7,429 bases of DNA from NCBI GenBank assembly GCA_021779795.1, contig JAJXZZ010000156.1, forward strand, positions 1 through 7,429, in the 5' to 3' direction. Of the stretch, positions 1 to 5,758 are shown piece after piece. This stretch comes from Acidobacteriota bacterium (GTDB lineage Bacteria; Acidobacteriota; Vicinamibacteria; Vicinamibacterales; Fen-181). How positions within the stretch are numbered: the stretch's first letter is position 1; the number at the start of each line of letters is the position of its first letter. Under the pieces are notes generated by a model. That model worked only from the letters and a program-made list of their open reading frames with translations. It was not told the DNA's origin and searched no databases. A program made the position numbers and the translations under genes.

Positions 1-186
1 GTCAGCCTGTTCACCGACACCGGGACGGTGTGGAACGACGGCGAGCGCCTGTCGGACGCGCGGTTCCGGACGGGCGCGGGCGTGGGGGTCTTCTTCCTCG
101 CGAGCGTGTTCCACGCCAGCCTCGATCTGGGCTTCAGGGAGCACTGGGGGACGCGGGTGCATGTCACGACGGGCGTAGAGTTCTGA
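1..186 (+). CDS. C-terminal end of an outer-membrane beta-barrel protein, probably Omp85/BamA-like (5' truncated by window)
   Basis: Frame 1 is open from the first base and ends at TGA 184-186, giving the last 61 residues of a longer protein. The piece has FTDTGTVWN near its start, the kind of aspartate/glycine-rich strand followed by VWN seen near the end of Omp85/BamA/TamA or surface-antigen barrels. It then shows alternating hydrophobic and polar residues (GAGVGVFFLASV, ASLDLGF) and ends in VTTGVEF. A terminal aromatic residue preceded by alternating hydrophobics is the usual C-terminal signal recognised by the BAM complex. The product would sit in the outer membrane. Which Omp85 subgroup it belongs to (BamA, TamA, two-partner secretion, patatin fusion) cannot be judged because the N-terminal part lies outside the window. 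Another barrel family is possible. The stop codon forms the outer edge of the palindrome that follows. Confidence 0.62.
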   Translation, partial: VSLFTDTGTVWNDGERLSDARFRTGAGVGVFFLASVFHASLDLGFREHWGTRVHVTTGVEF

Positions 187-315
187 AGATCGGCTGTCGG
201 CTGTCGGCTGTCGGCTGTCGGCGGTCGGCTGTAGGCCCGCTGTTGGCCGCTGGCCGTTGGCCGCCGACCGCCGACCGCCGACCGCCGACAGCCGACAGCC
301 GACCGCCGATCTTCA
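184..315. repeat. Period-7 tandem repeat folded as a long inverted repeat; likely bidirectional terminator
   Basis: Bases 184-236 and 263-315 are reverse complements over 53 positions with only four mismatches (195/304, 216/283, 230/269, 233/266), leaving a loop of about 26 bases. The outermost 11 bp are perfect (TGAAGATCGGC / GCCGATCTTCA). The whole element is built of heptamers. The left side has seven units of the GTCGGCT type (189-237), and the right side ten units grading from GTTGGCC/GCTGGCC to GCCGACC/GCCGACA (242-311). It lies between two convergent genes and the TGA stop of each is in the outermost base pairs. Such a strong stem between convergent genes should stop transcription from both sides; that role is inferred. 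There is no U-tract, so intrinsic termination is not certain. Confidence 0.9.
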
Positions 316-1065
316 CTTGACCGTCAGCTCCTTGCCTGCCCCGATGAGCGCCAGGCGCGAGCGCATGCGGTCCTGCTCCGTGCAGTCAGGCTGGCTGCCG
401 GCGTCGCACGCCTGCTTGTAGATGTCGAGCGCCCTTCCGTACATCCGGGTCGCGGCCGCCAGGTCGTGCGCGACCGGCGGGTCCTCGCCGAGGTACAGGT
501 CGCCCGCCGCGATGCAGCTCTCGGCGTGCTCGGCGTCGCAGGCTTCCTGGTAGAGGGCGAGCGCCTTCGGCAGATCCTTCGCGACGCCGTCGCCGTTCCG
601 GTAGCTGACGGCCAGGTCGTAGCATCCCGGGGCCCAGCCCCCGCTGCACGAGCGCTCGTAGAGCGAAACGGCCTGCGACAGGTCGCCGCGCAGGGCCGCG
701 ACGCGCCCCAGGTCCAGGCAGCCGCGGGAACTGCCTCCGCCGCAGGCCTTCGCGTACAGCTGCTCGGCGCGCGGGAGCCCGCCCTCCGCGCTGTCGGCCT
801 GCTCCACGATCTCGCCGAGCGTGGCGCAGACGTCGGTGGCGCCGCCGCTGCACGCGCGGTCGTAGGCGCGCGCCGCCTGGCCGAGGTCGCGCGGCACGCC
901 GCGGCCGGTGGCGTACATGTCGCCCAGCTCGGTGCAGACGGCCACGTCGCCGGCGATGCACCGCGCGTCCATCCGCGAGGTGCGGCTGCACCCCGCCGCG
1001 GCCACGGCGGCCAGGGCCAGGGCTGCCGTCGTTGCGAGTCGTCGCCCCATCGGCGCGCGCATCAT
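313..1065 (-). CDS. Sel1-repeat (SLR) lipoprotein with six CX7C motifs
   Basis: A 250-residue exported protein. ATG at 1065 is chosen because GGGAGG lies five bases upstream and because it begins a typical lipoprotein signal: basic MGRR, a hydrophobic Ala/Leu run, then AAAGC with Cys26 as the likely lipidated residue. The mature part is a string of Sel1-like alpha/alpha repeats, visible as YATGRGVPRD, AARAYDRACSGG, AEQLYAKACGGG, AVSLYERSCSGG, YRNGDGVAKD and ALALYQEACDA. Cysteines fall in six pairs, each exactly eight residues apart: 36/44, 72/80, 108/116, 140/148, 176/184 and 220/228. This is the disulfide-per-repeat plan known from Helicobacter cysteine-rich (Hcp) proteins. SLR proteins generally act as protein-protein adaptors; the partner here is unknown. 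It lies 44 bp downstream of the transporter gene on the same strand, so the two are probably cotranscribed. Its stop codon lies in the palindrome at 184-315. Confidence 0.88.
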   Translation of the reverse strand: MMRAPMGRRLATTAALALAAVAAAGCSRTSRMDARCIAGDVAVCTELGDMYATGRGVPRDLGQAARAYDRACSGGATDVCATLGEIVEQADSAEGGLPRAEQLYAKACGGGSSRGCLDLGRVAALRGDLSQAVSLYERSCSGGWAPGCYDLAVSYRNGDGVAKDLPKALALYQEACDAEHAESCIAAGDLYLGEDPPVAHDLAAATRMYGRALDIYKQACDAGSQPDCTEQDRMRSRLALIGAGKELTVK

Positions 1066-1109
1066 GTCTCCCTCCCGGGCGGCCGGGCCCGCGGCCCCGC
1101 GGCCCTGGA

Positions 1110-2468
1110 TCACTCTGCCACGAGTTCCTCGGCCTCGGCCAGCGCGGCGGCCGCAGGGCGCCTGGACCACGCCGCCACCGCGACCAGCAGCAGGTTGCCG
1201 CACAACCGGCCGACCAGGATGGCGGCGGCCGCGGCCATCGCCCCGACCATGTCGAAGCCGGCAATGCCGACGGTGAGCACCAGCACGATCGCCCCCGCTT
1301 CCACCGTCGTCCCCGCCGTGATGACGCGCGTCCGTCGCGAGAGGACGAACAGCCCGCGCTGGAGGCTGAGCAGGTAGTCGAGCGACGGCAGCAGGGCGAG
1401 CACGCGGGCGGGCCAGAGGGCGAACGCCGCGAGCCGCGGCGTCAGGCCCGACACGGTCGCGAACCAGGTGTGAGCCAGCGGCGTGAACGTCACGACGCCG
1501 AGCACGAGCGCCGAGAGGGCGGCCAACTGGAGCGCCAGGCGGGCGATCCGCCGCTCGCGTTCGGCGCCGCCGCGGGCCAGGGCCACGGCCACCTCCTGGT
1601 AGGCGAGGGCGCCGCTCCTGAAGATGAAGATGAACCCGGTGACGACCGGCATGACCGCCAGCGATTCGATCGGCGCGCGGCTGCGGCCGAGGAAGATGGT
1701 GACCAGCGGGTTGACGACGATGGCGAGCAGCGAGGTGAGCGCCAGCGGGACGTAGAACCGGCCGATCTCCCGCTGCGTGAGCGCCTCCCCGGCCTCGTCC
1801 GAGCCGGCCATCAGGCGGGTCACGATCGCGTGCGCCATCCACCGGCTCGCGGCCGCCTCGGCGACGACGCCGCCGCCGAGGGCGAGCGACCCGATGAAGG
1901 CGCCCGGCAGCGGCGTGAACAGCGCGAGGCCCGCCGCCGTCAGCGACATCGTCGCCAGGCGGATGACCGTGCCGTAGGCGACGCGGCGCGGCATGTGGTG
2001 CCGGACCAGGATGCCCTGGTAGAAGCGGCGGTAGCCGATCGCGCCGGGCCACAGGATCAGCAGGGCCGTGGAGACGTGCGCCAGGCGCTCGACGTCGGGC
2101 GGCAGGCCGATGAGCCGCACCCCGACGGCATGGAAGACGGGCGGCAGGGCGAGGAGGGTCATGCCGGCGATCAACGCGACGTTGAGGCGCATGGAGAACC
2201 GGCGCAGCGCGAGGAACGAGCGCCGGTCCGTCACCAGGGCGTTGGCCGCCGTCATCATCATCGTGATGGGGGCCTCGGACATGAACGCGAACGAGAAGGC
2301 CACGCCGTAGGCCGCGAGGTTGCGCGTCGGGTCGGCCAGCCGCGCGATGATGGCCGCGACGTAGGGGCCCTCGACGGCCATCATGAGCCAGGTGGCGGCG
2401 AGCGGCGCCCAGAACGAGAGGATGGACCGCGAGGTGAGCGGCGGCGCGTTCCGAGCGGCAGGCGTCAC
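1110..2468 (-). CDS. MOP-superfamily membrane transporter (MATE/ANKH-like)
   Basis: A 452-residue protein with about 12 hydrophobic segments in two similar halves, the second starting near residue 235 (RFYVPLALTSLLAIVVNPLVTIFL). The size and layout fit the MOP flippase/exporter superfamily (MATE, Wzx and relatives). Several stretches recall the animal ANKH (progressive ankylosis) family, as I remember it, more than drug-exporting MATE proteins: LAAYGVAFSF (51-60; ANKH has LASYGLAYS), a first-helix PLAATWLMMAVEGP, and a late RVLALLPSLDYLLSLQRG loop (355-371). The substrate is unknown; ANKH proteins export ATP, pyrophosphate or citrate, and MATE proteins export drugs. The start is GTG at 2468, with GGAG 12 bases upstream, a rather long spacing. 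The frame stays open for at least another 17 codons upstream, so the start is not secure. The first transmembrane segment begins near residue 16, which fits the chosen start. The C-terminal tail is Ala/Glu-rich. Confidence 0.72.
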   Translation of the reverse strand: MTPAARNAPPLTSRSILSFWAPLAATWLMMAVEGPYVAAIIARLADPTRNLAAYGVAFSFAFMSEAPITMMMTAANALVTDRRSFLALRRFSMRLNVALIAGMTLLALPPVFHAVGVRLIGLPPDVERLAHVSTALLILWPGAIGYRRFYQGILVRHHMPRRVAYGTVIRLATMSLTAAGLALFTPLPGAFIGSLALGGGVVAEAAASRWMAHAIVTRLMAGSDEAGEALTQREIGRFYVPLALTSLLAIVVNPLVTIFLGRSRAPIESLAVMPVVTGFIFIFRSGALAYQEVAVALARGGAERERRIARLALQLAALSALVLGVVTFTPLAHTWFATVSGLTPRLAAFALWPARVLALLPSLDYLLSLQRGLFVLSRRTRVITAGTTVEAGAIVLVLTVGIAGFDMVGAMAAAAAILVGRLCGNLLLVAVAAWSRRPAAAALAEAEELVAE

Positions 2469-2498
2469 GGGCGTGTGGGTCTCCTCGAAGCAGGCCTC

Positions 2499-2504
2499 AT
2501 TGTA
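2499..2504 (-). promoter_or_regulatory. Possible -10 box (TACAAT) for the transporter gene
   Basis: On the minus strand TACAAT differs from the TATAAT consensus by one base and lies about 30 bases upstream of the GTG start. No convincing -35 hexamer is found 16-18 bases further upstream (CGCTGG at 17 bases), so this is only a candidate. Confidence 0.3.
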
Positions 2505-2706
2505 CGCGCCTGTCGCCGGAACCAGCGATGCCAGGCGTTATGACTGAACGGGAAAGAAAGGTGGGGGCGAACACGACGCGACAGCCACCGACGCCGGAGC
2601 GGCCGGCGCGAGGGCCGACAGCCCGTCCGGGGACGGAGGTCGGCCGACGCTGGGGACCACGGGCCACAAGCGAACGACGGAAGCCGAGGGGCTTTCGGGT
2701 ATGCGG

Positions 2707-2773
2707 GGAGTATAGCACACCCGGCTCGCGGCCGGCGGCCCCGAGCCCTGGGCCCGCAATTGTGCTATTCTCC
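2707..2773. promoter_or_regulatory. Inverted repeat whose two arms are divergent extended -10 promoter candidates
   Basis: GGAGTATAGCACA at 2707-2719 and TGTGCTATTCTCC at 2761-2773 are reverse complements at 12 of 13 positions, separated by 41 GC-rich bases. Each arm read outward contains TG-N-TATNCT, the form of an extended -10 promoter: TGCTATACT on the minus strand (2717-2709) toward the transporter, and TGCTATTCT on the plus strand (2763-2771) toward the malic enzyme, whose ATG is 50 bases beyond. No clear -35 is seen for either, as allowed for extended -10 promoters. The symmetry could instead mark a regulator binding site or an RNA hairpin. Confidence 0.5.
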
Positions 2774-2820
2774 GCCAAGGCTATCCTTTCCACCACCCTG
2801 TCCTCCTCCTGGAGAAGACG

Positions 2821-4278
2821 ATGACGAAGATTGACCTCACGCTCTCGAACCTGAACGCATTGTTCCCCTCGAACTTCACGCAGGAACAGCTGGCCAAGGC
2901 GAAGACCGCGTTCCTGAAGGCCCTGTCGGCCGAGGCGCACAAGTTCTACGGCGGCAAGATGGTGACGATGCCCAAGGCCGGCATCTACGGGTTCAACTGG
3001 TTCAACGTCTGGTACACGCCGGGCGTGTCGGTGGTGTCCACGACCATCCGCGACAACCACGACGCCTCGTTCGACCTGTCGAACCGGGGCAACCTGGTCG
3101 CGGTCGTGTCCGACTCCACGCGCGTCCTCGGCGACGGCGACTGCTCCCCGTCGGGCGGCCTCGGCGTCATGGAGGGCAAGGCGTTCCTGATGAAGTACCT
3201 CGGCGGCGTGGACGGCATGGCGCTCTGCGTGGACAGCTACAACAAGCAGGGCAAGCACGACCCGGACAAGATCATCGAGTTCGTCAAGATGCTCCAGCCG
3301 AGCTTCGGCGCCGTGAACCTCGAGGACATCTCGCAGCCCAACTGCTTCAAGGTGCTCGACACGCTGCGCGAGGAGTGCGACATCCCGGTGTGGCACGACG
3401 ACGCCCAGGGCACGGGCAGCGTCACGCTGGCCGGCCTCATCAACGCCCTGCGCATCGCCGACAAGCCGATCGGCAGCGTCCGCATCGTCTTCTACGGCGC
3501 GGGCGCGTCGAACACGACGATCGCCCGCCTGATCCTGATGGCCGGCGCCGACCCGTCGAAGGTCGTCATGTTCGACACCAAGGGCGGCCTCCACAAGAAG
3601 CGCGACGACGTGAAGGCCGACACGGCGTACTACCGCAAGTGGGAGATCTGCGAGAAGACCAACCCCGACTGCATCAACGACATCGAGGTGGCGCTCAAGG
3701 GCGCCGACGTGCTGATCGCGCTGAGCAAGCCGGGCCCGGACACGGTCAAGCCCGCGTGGATCCGGCAGATGGCGCCCAAGGCGATCGTCTTCGCGTGCGC
3801 GAACCCGGTGCCCGAGATTTACCCGTACGCGGCCAAGGAAGCCGGCGCCTACATCGTGGCGACCGGGCGCGGCGACTTCCCCAACCAGGTGAACAACTCG
3901 ATGGGGTTCCCGGGGATCCTCAAGGGCGCGCTGCTCGTCCGCGCGAGGAAGATCACCGACGAGATGGCGATCGCCGCGGCGTACTCGGTGGCCAACTTCG
4001 CCGAGAAGAAGGGGATCAGCCCCGACTACATCATGCCGACCATGGACGAGACCGAGGTGTTCGCCCAGGAGGCCGCCGACGTCGCCATGAAGGCGATCGA
4101 GAACGGCGTGGCCCGCATCACGCCGACGCGCGACGAGGTCTACAACGGCACGCTGGCCGACATCAAGGAGTCGCGGGCGATCATCGACGTGCTGATGCGG
4201 GAGAAGTTCATCCCGGCCCCGCCGCCCGAGATGCTGTCCGACGCCGTGGCCAAGGCCGTGGCGCTCGTGACCAAGTAG
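2821..4278 (+). CDS. Malic enzyme (NAD(P)-dependent, oxaloacetate-decarboxylating type), stand-alone
   Basis: A 485-residue cytosolic enzyme that would convert malate to pyruvate and CO2 with reduction of NAD(P)+. Family landmarks appear in order: YTPGV (65-69, with the catalytic Tyr), VMEGKAFLMKYLGGVDG (116-132, with the catalytic Lys120), VNLEDISQPNCF (165-176) and IPVWHDDAQGT (188-198), with the acidic metal ligands among Glu168, Asp169 and Asp193. A Rossmann loop FYGAGAS (224-230) is followed by FDTKG (251-255), then ANPVPEI (327-333) and TGRGDFPNQVNNSMGFPGILKGAL (348-371). There is no phosphotransacetylase domain as in long MaeB enzymes. HDDAQGT is a mixture of the usual MaeB (HDDQHGT) and MaeA (NDDIQGT) forms, and residues 40-115 diverge from the common PTKPL/DLSLAYSPGV region, so this looks like a less usual branch. 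I cannot tell NAD from NADP preference. The ATG has GGAG six bases upstream. A terminator follows 33 bases after the stop, so the gene is probably monocistronic. Confidence 0.93.
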   Translation: MTKIDLTLSNLNALFPSNFTQEQLAKAKTAFLKALSAEAHKFYGGKMVTMPKAGIYGFNWFNVWYTPGVSVVSTTIRDNHDASFDLSNRGNLVAVVSDSTRVLGDGDCSPSGGLGVMEGKAFLMKYLGGVDGMALCVDSYNKQGKHDPDKIIEFVKMLQPSFGAVNLEDISQPNCFKVLDTLREECDIPVWHDDAQGTGSVTLAGLINALRIADKPIGSVRIVFYGAGASNTTIARLILMAGADPSKVVMFDTKGGLHKKRDDVKADTAYYRKWEICEKTNPDCINDIEVALKGADVLIALSKPGPDTVKPAWIRQMAPKAIVFACANPVPEIYPYAAKEAGAYIVATGRGDFPNQVNNSMGFPGILKGALLVRARKITDEMAIAAAYSVANFAEKKGISPDYIMPTMDETEVFAQEAADVAMKAIENGVARITPTRDEVYNGTLADIKESRAIIDVLMREKFIPAPPPEMLSDAVAKAVALVTK

Positions 4279-4311
4279 CGGCCGCGAACGCGCCGGACGT
4301 TCGATCGTGGC

Positions 4312-4346
4312 AAAGGCCGTCGCGCCCCTGCGGCGCGGCGGCCTTT
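4312..4346 (+). terminator. Hairpin terminator after the malic enzyme gene
   Basis: AAAGGCCGTCGCGCC (4312-4326) and GGCGCGGCGGCCTTT (4332-4346) form a 15-bp stem with one T-G wobble (4320/4338) and a 5-base loop CCTGC. It starts 33 bases after the stop codon. The A-run on one side and T-run on the other make it symmetrical. The T-tract is short, three Ts then CGTGTGT, which is usual in GC-rich genomes. Confidence 0.85.
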
Positions 4347-4392
4347 CGTGTGTCGGGCCGCGCGCGCGTTCGGGCGCGAGGGAAGGCGCGGG

Positions 4393-4411
4393 CGATCAGC
4401 TATACTGATCG
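4393..4411 (+). promoter_or_regulatory. -10-like box inside a perfect palindrome (operator candidate)
   Basis: CGATCAG (4393-4399) and CTGATCG (4405-4411) are perfect inverted copies flanking CTATA. TATACT, a near-consensus -10, occupies 4401-4406 and so overlaps the right arm. It lies 88-93 bases upstream of the small gene's ATG. There is no good -35 at the expected distance. A dimeric repressor bound here would cover the -10; this is an inference from symmetry and position. Confidence 0.5.
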
Positions 4412-4416
4412 ACGGG

Positions 4417-4461
4417 GCTGCCGGGCCGCGCGCGACCGATCGCCGCCGCCGCGCCGGCAGC
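4417..4461 (+). other. Inverted repeat in the leader of the small gene
   Basis: GCTGCCGG (4417-4424) and CCGGCAGC (4454-4461) are perfectly complementary with a 29-base GC-rich loop, starting a few bases after the expected transcription start from TATACT at 4401. It may fold in the leader RNA ahead of the ribosome site at 4483-4489. In sequence this GC-rich, chance complementarity is common. Confidence 0.35.
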
Positions 4462-4493
4462 GAGCCGTCAACACCGAGGGACGAGAGGGCATC

Positions 4494-4748
4494 ATGGGGG
4501 ATGGCGCGGAGGGCCTGGTCGACGCCGAGGCCCGGATCCAGGATCGGCTCGACGAGATCGCGCAGGCGCGGGTGAACGGGCGGCGGGTGGTGAAGAACCC
4601 CGAGCTCGAGCAGCGGCTGCAGTCGCTGCGCCTGGCGCGCGTCGATCTCGAGCGGCAGGTCGCCGCCGCCGTCCATGCCGCCCGCCGCGAGCAGCTCGCC
4701 GGGGCGCTCGCCGAGATCGACCGCCGCATCGCCGCGCTCACCGCCTGA
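4494..4748 (+). CDS. Small helical/coiled-coil protein of unknown function (84 aa)
   Basis: I do not recognise the family. The 84-residue product has no signal peptide or membrane segment and is rich in Ala, Arg, Glu and Leu. It reads as two amphipathic helices, about 8-29 (LVDAEARIQDRLDEIAQARV) and 37-82 (ELEQRLQSLRLARVDLERQV onward), joined by GRRVVKNP. The heptad-like spacing of Leu/Ile/Val (for instance Leu38, Leu42, Leu45, Leu48, Leu52) suggests a helical hairpin or coiled-coil dimer. The ATG at 4494 is preceded by GAGAGGG four bases upstream, and the gene has its own -10-like box, which supports it as real. The same frame is open far upstream, but that part is an antisense-like Arg/Gly/His-rich shadow of the malic enzyme gene. 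It converges on the DUF481 gene with 36 bp between stops and no obvious terminator there. Confidence 0.65.
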   Translation: MGDGAEGLVDAEARIQDRLDEIAQARVNGRRVVKNPELEQRLQSLRLARVDLERQVAAAVHAARREQLAGALAEIDRRIAALTA

Positions 4749-4784
4749 TCGCGCCGCTCCCCGCCGGGCCCGCCACGCCCTCGC

Positions 4785-5576
4785 TCAGAACTTGAAGACG
4801 ATGCCCGTCAGGAGCGCGAAGTCGTTGCTCTGCAGCGTCGGCAGCGGCGGGCGCGTCTTGTAGGTGTCGAGCGCCTCCACTTTCAGCTGCGCCTTCCCGA
4901 CCAGCGTTGACGTCACGTTGACGCCCATCAGGTAGAGGGCGTCGCCGAAATCCGAGACGTTCCACAGCGCCGAGACCGACTGGCCGACCGCCGCCGCCGC
5001 CGACAGCTTGTACCCCAGCCGCTCCTCGAAGCTCACCGCCCCCGTGGTCCGCAGGTCCACGCCGTAGTCCTTCTCCCACGCGCCGCCGAGGCCGCCCAGC
5101 AGCGAGAGCGTCGTCTTCGCGTTGTCCACCACCTTGTAGCCGCCGCCCACCGTCGGCGCGACGAGCGTGTCGATCCCCTTGAACCGGTCGTGCAGGTACC
5201 GCACTTCGCCGAACGCGAAGGCGCGGGCGCTCAGGCTGTACTCGTCGCGGACCGCCAGGCCGTACTGCTCGCTCGACAGGACGCCGTCCTGCCTGGCGTA
5301 GAGGAACAGTCCCGTGCTCTTGAGCACGTTCAGGGGCGCGGTGTGGACCGTGACGTCGTAGCTCCCGTTGAAGTTGGTCGTGTCCTTGTTGCCGCTGGTC
5401 AGGCCGAGGCCGAAGCTGACGTTGCCGGTGACCGCCTTGCCGCCCTGTGCCGGGGCGGCCGCGGCCGGCGGATCCAGTTCGCGGGCCAGCGGGAGCAGCT
5501 CTATCGACTGTGCCGCCGAAACCGACGCGAACGCCAACAAACCGGATACCGCGATCGTGAGCACCCGTGCGCGCAT
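4785..5576 (-). CDS. DUF481-family outer-membrane beta-barrel protein
   Basis: A 263-residue exported protein. ATG at 5576 is chosen because it starts a clean Sec signal peptide (MRARVLTIAVSGLLAFASVSAAQS, cleavage near Ala22) and has GGAGAGGA with about seven bases of spacing. The frame stays open to 5726, but the upstream part has no signal-like character. After a Pro/Ala-rich linker (36-47) the barrel begins with VSFGLGLTSGNKDTTNFN (53-70), the hallmark of DUF481 (YdiY-like, sometimes named salt-induced outer membrane protein). It continues with FGEVRYLHDRFKGIDTLVAP (122-141), GGGYKV and FEERLGYK, and ends with DTYKTRPP and a final strand TGIVFKF with terminal Phe. It should be an outer-membrane barrel of about 240 mature residues; no reaction or ligand is established for the family. 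It is transcribed divergently from the M16 peptidase gene. Confidence 0.85.
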   Translation of the reverse strand: MRARVLTIAVSGLLAFASVSAAQSIELLPLARELDPPAAAAPAQGGKAVTGNVSFGLGLTSGNKDTTNFNGSYDVTVHTAPLNVLKSTGLFLYARQDGVLSSEQYGLAVRDEYSLSARAFAFGEVRYLHDRFKGIDTLVAPTVGGGYKVVDNAKTTLSLLGGLGGAWEKDYGVDLRTTGAVSFEERLGYKLSAAAAVGQSVSALWNVSDFGDALYLMGVNVTSTLVGKAQLKVEALDTYKTRPPLPTLQSNDFALLTGIVFKF

Positions 5577-5629
5577 GATGGATTCCTCTCCGGACCGACG
5601 CGCCCTCCTTCCGAACGCCGCCCTCGGTG

Positions 5630-5638
5630 ATTCTATCA
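5630..5638 (-). promoter_or_regulatory. Extended -10 promoter candidate for the DUF481 gene
   Basis: On the minus strand TGATAGAAT fits the extended -10 pattern TG-N-TATAAT with one mismatch in the hexamer, 54 bases upstream of the ATG. A -35 at 17 bases (CCACCT) is not consensus-like. The position in the divergent spacer is right for this gene. Confidence 0.45.
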
Positions 5639-5681
5639 GCGTCGCGGGGGCAAGGTGGCGGGGCGCCGCTCCGCCCCCTGC

Positions 5682-5710
5682 TTGACTCAGCCGTGGAATC
5701 CACCTAGAGT
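5682..5710 (+). promoter_or_regulatory. Sigma-70-type promoter for the M16 peptidase operon
   Basis: TTGACT (5682-5687) and TAGAGT (5705-5710) are separated by exactly 17 bases. They match the -35 consensus at five of six positions and the -10 at four of six. Transcription would start near 5717, leaving a leader of about 42 bases before the ATG. The DUF481 extended -10 lies 44 bases away on the other strand. Confidence 0.6.
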
Positions 5711-5758
5711 TCCCCTGCTTCGGCACCCCTTCGCGACATTTCCCCGAGGAGAACCGAC

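Larger units (their letters stand above)
2469..2820. other. Divergent intergenic spacer between transporter and malic enzyme genes
   Basis: No gene can be supported in these 352 bp. Short open frames exist on both strands, but they are Pro/Arg/Gly-rich low-complexity translations without a good ribosome site. The spacer carries the inverted repeat at 2707-2773 with promoter-like arms, a minus-strand TACAAT at 2504-2499 about 30 bases before the transporter start, and a GGAG ribosome site at 2811-2814 for the malic enzyme. The stretch 2545-2700 shows nothing I can name beyond small GC hairpins. Confidence 0.6.

Noticed and set aside
189..311. CRISPR-like array
   Set aside because: The units are 7 bases with no spacers and the two halves are inverted. 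This is a tandem/palindromic repeat, not a CRISPR.
1066..2052. Upstream extension of the Sel1 lipoprotein frame to 579 residues
   Set aside because: The extension overlaps the transporter gene, is Arg/Pro/Gly-rich and would hide the lipoprotein signal and its GGGAGG ribosome site.
2469..2519. Longer N-terminus for the transporter (17 more in-frame codons, including YNEACFEETHTP)
   Set aside because: No start codon with a ribosome site was seen in this stretch, and the TACAAT box lies within it. The GTG start is kept with reservation.
1032..2543. 503-codon open frame on the plus strand opposite the transporter gene
   Set aside because: Its translation is Arg/Gly/Asp/Glu/His-rich low complexity, typical of the antisense frame of GC-rich genes. 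The minus strand gives a convincing membrane protein.
2528..2824. 98-codon plus-strand frame in the divergent spacer
   Set aside because: Pro/Arg/Thr-rich, no ribosome site, overlaps the promoter arms and runs into the malic enzyme start.
3375..4493. Upstream extension of the 84-aa protein frame through the malic enzyme gene
   Set aside because: It is a shifted frame of a well-supported enzyme gene and has shadow-like composition. The start at 4494 has its own ribosome site.
4749..4784. Terminator between the small gene and the DUF481 gene
   Set aside because: The 36 bp are GC-rich but show no stem with a T-tract on either strand.
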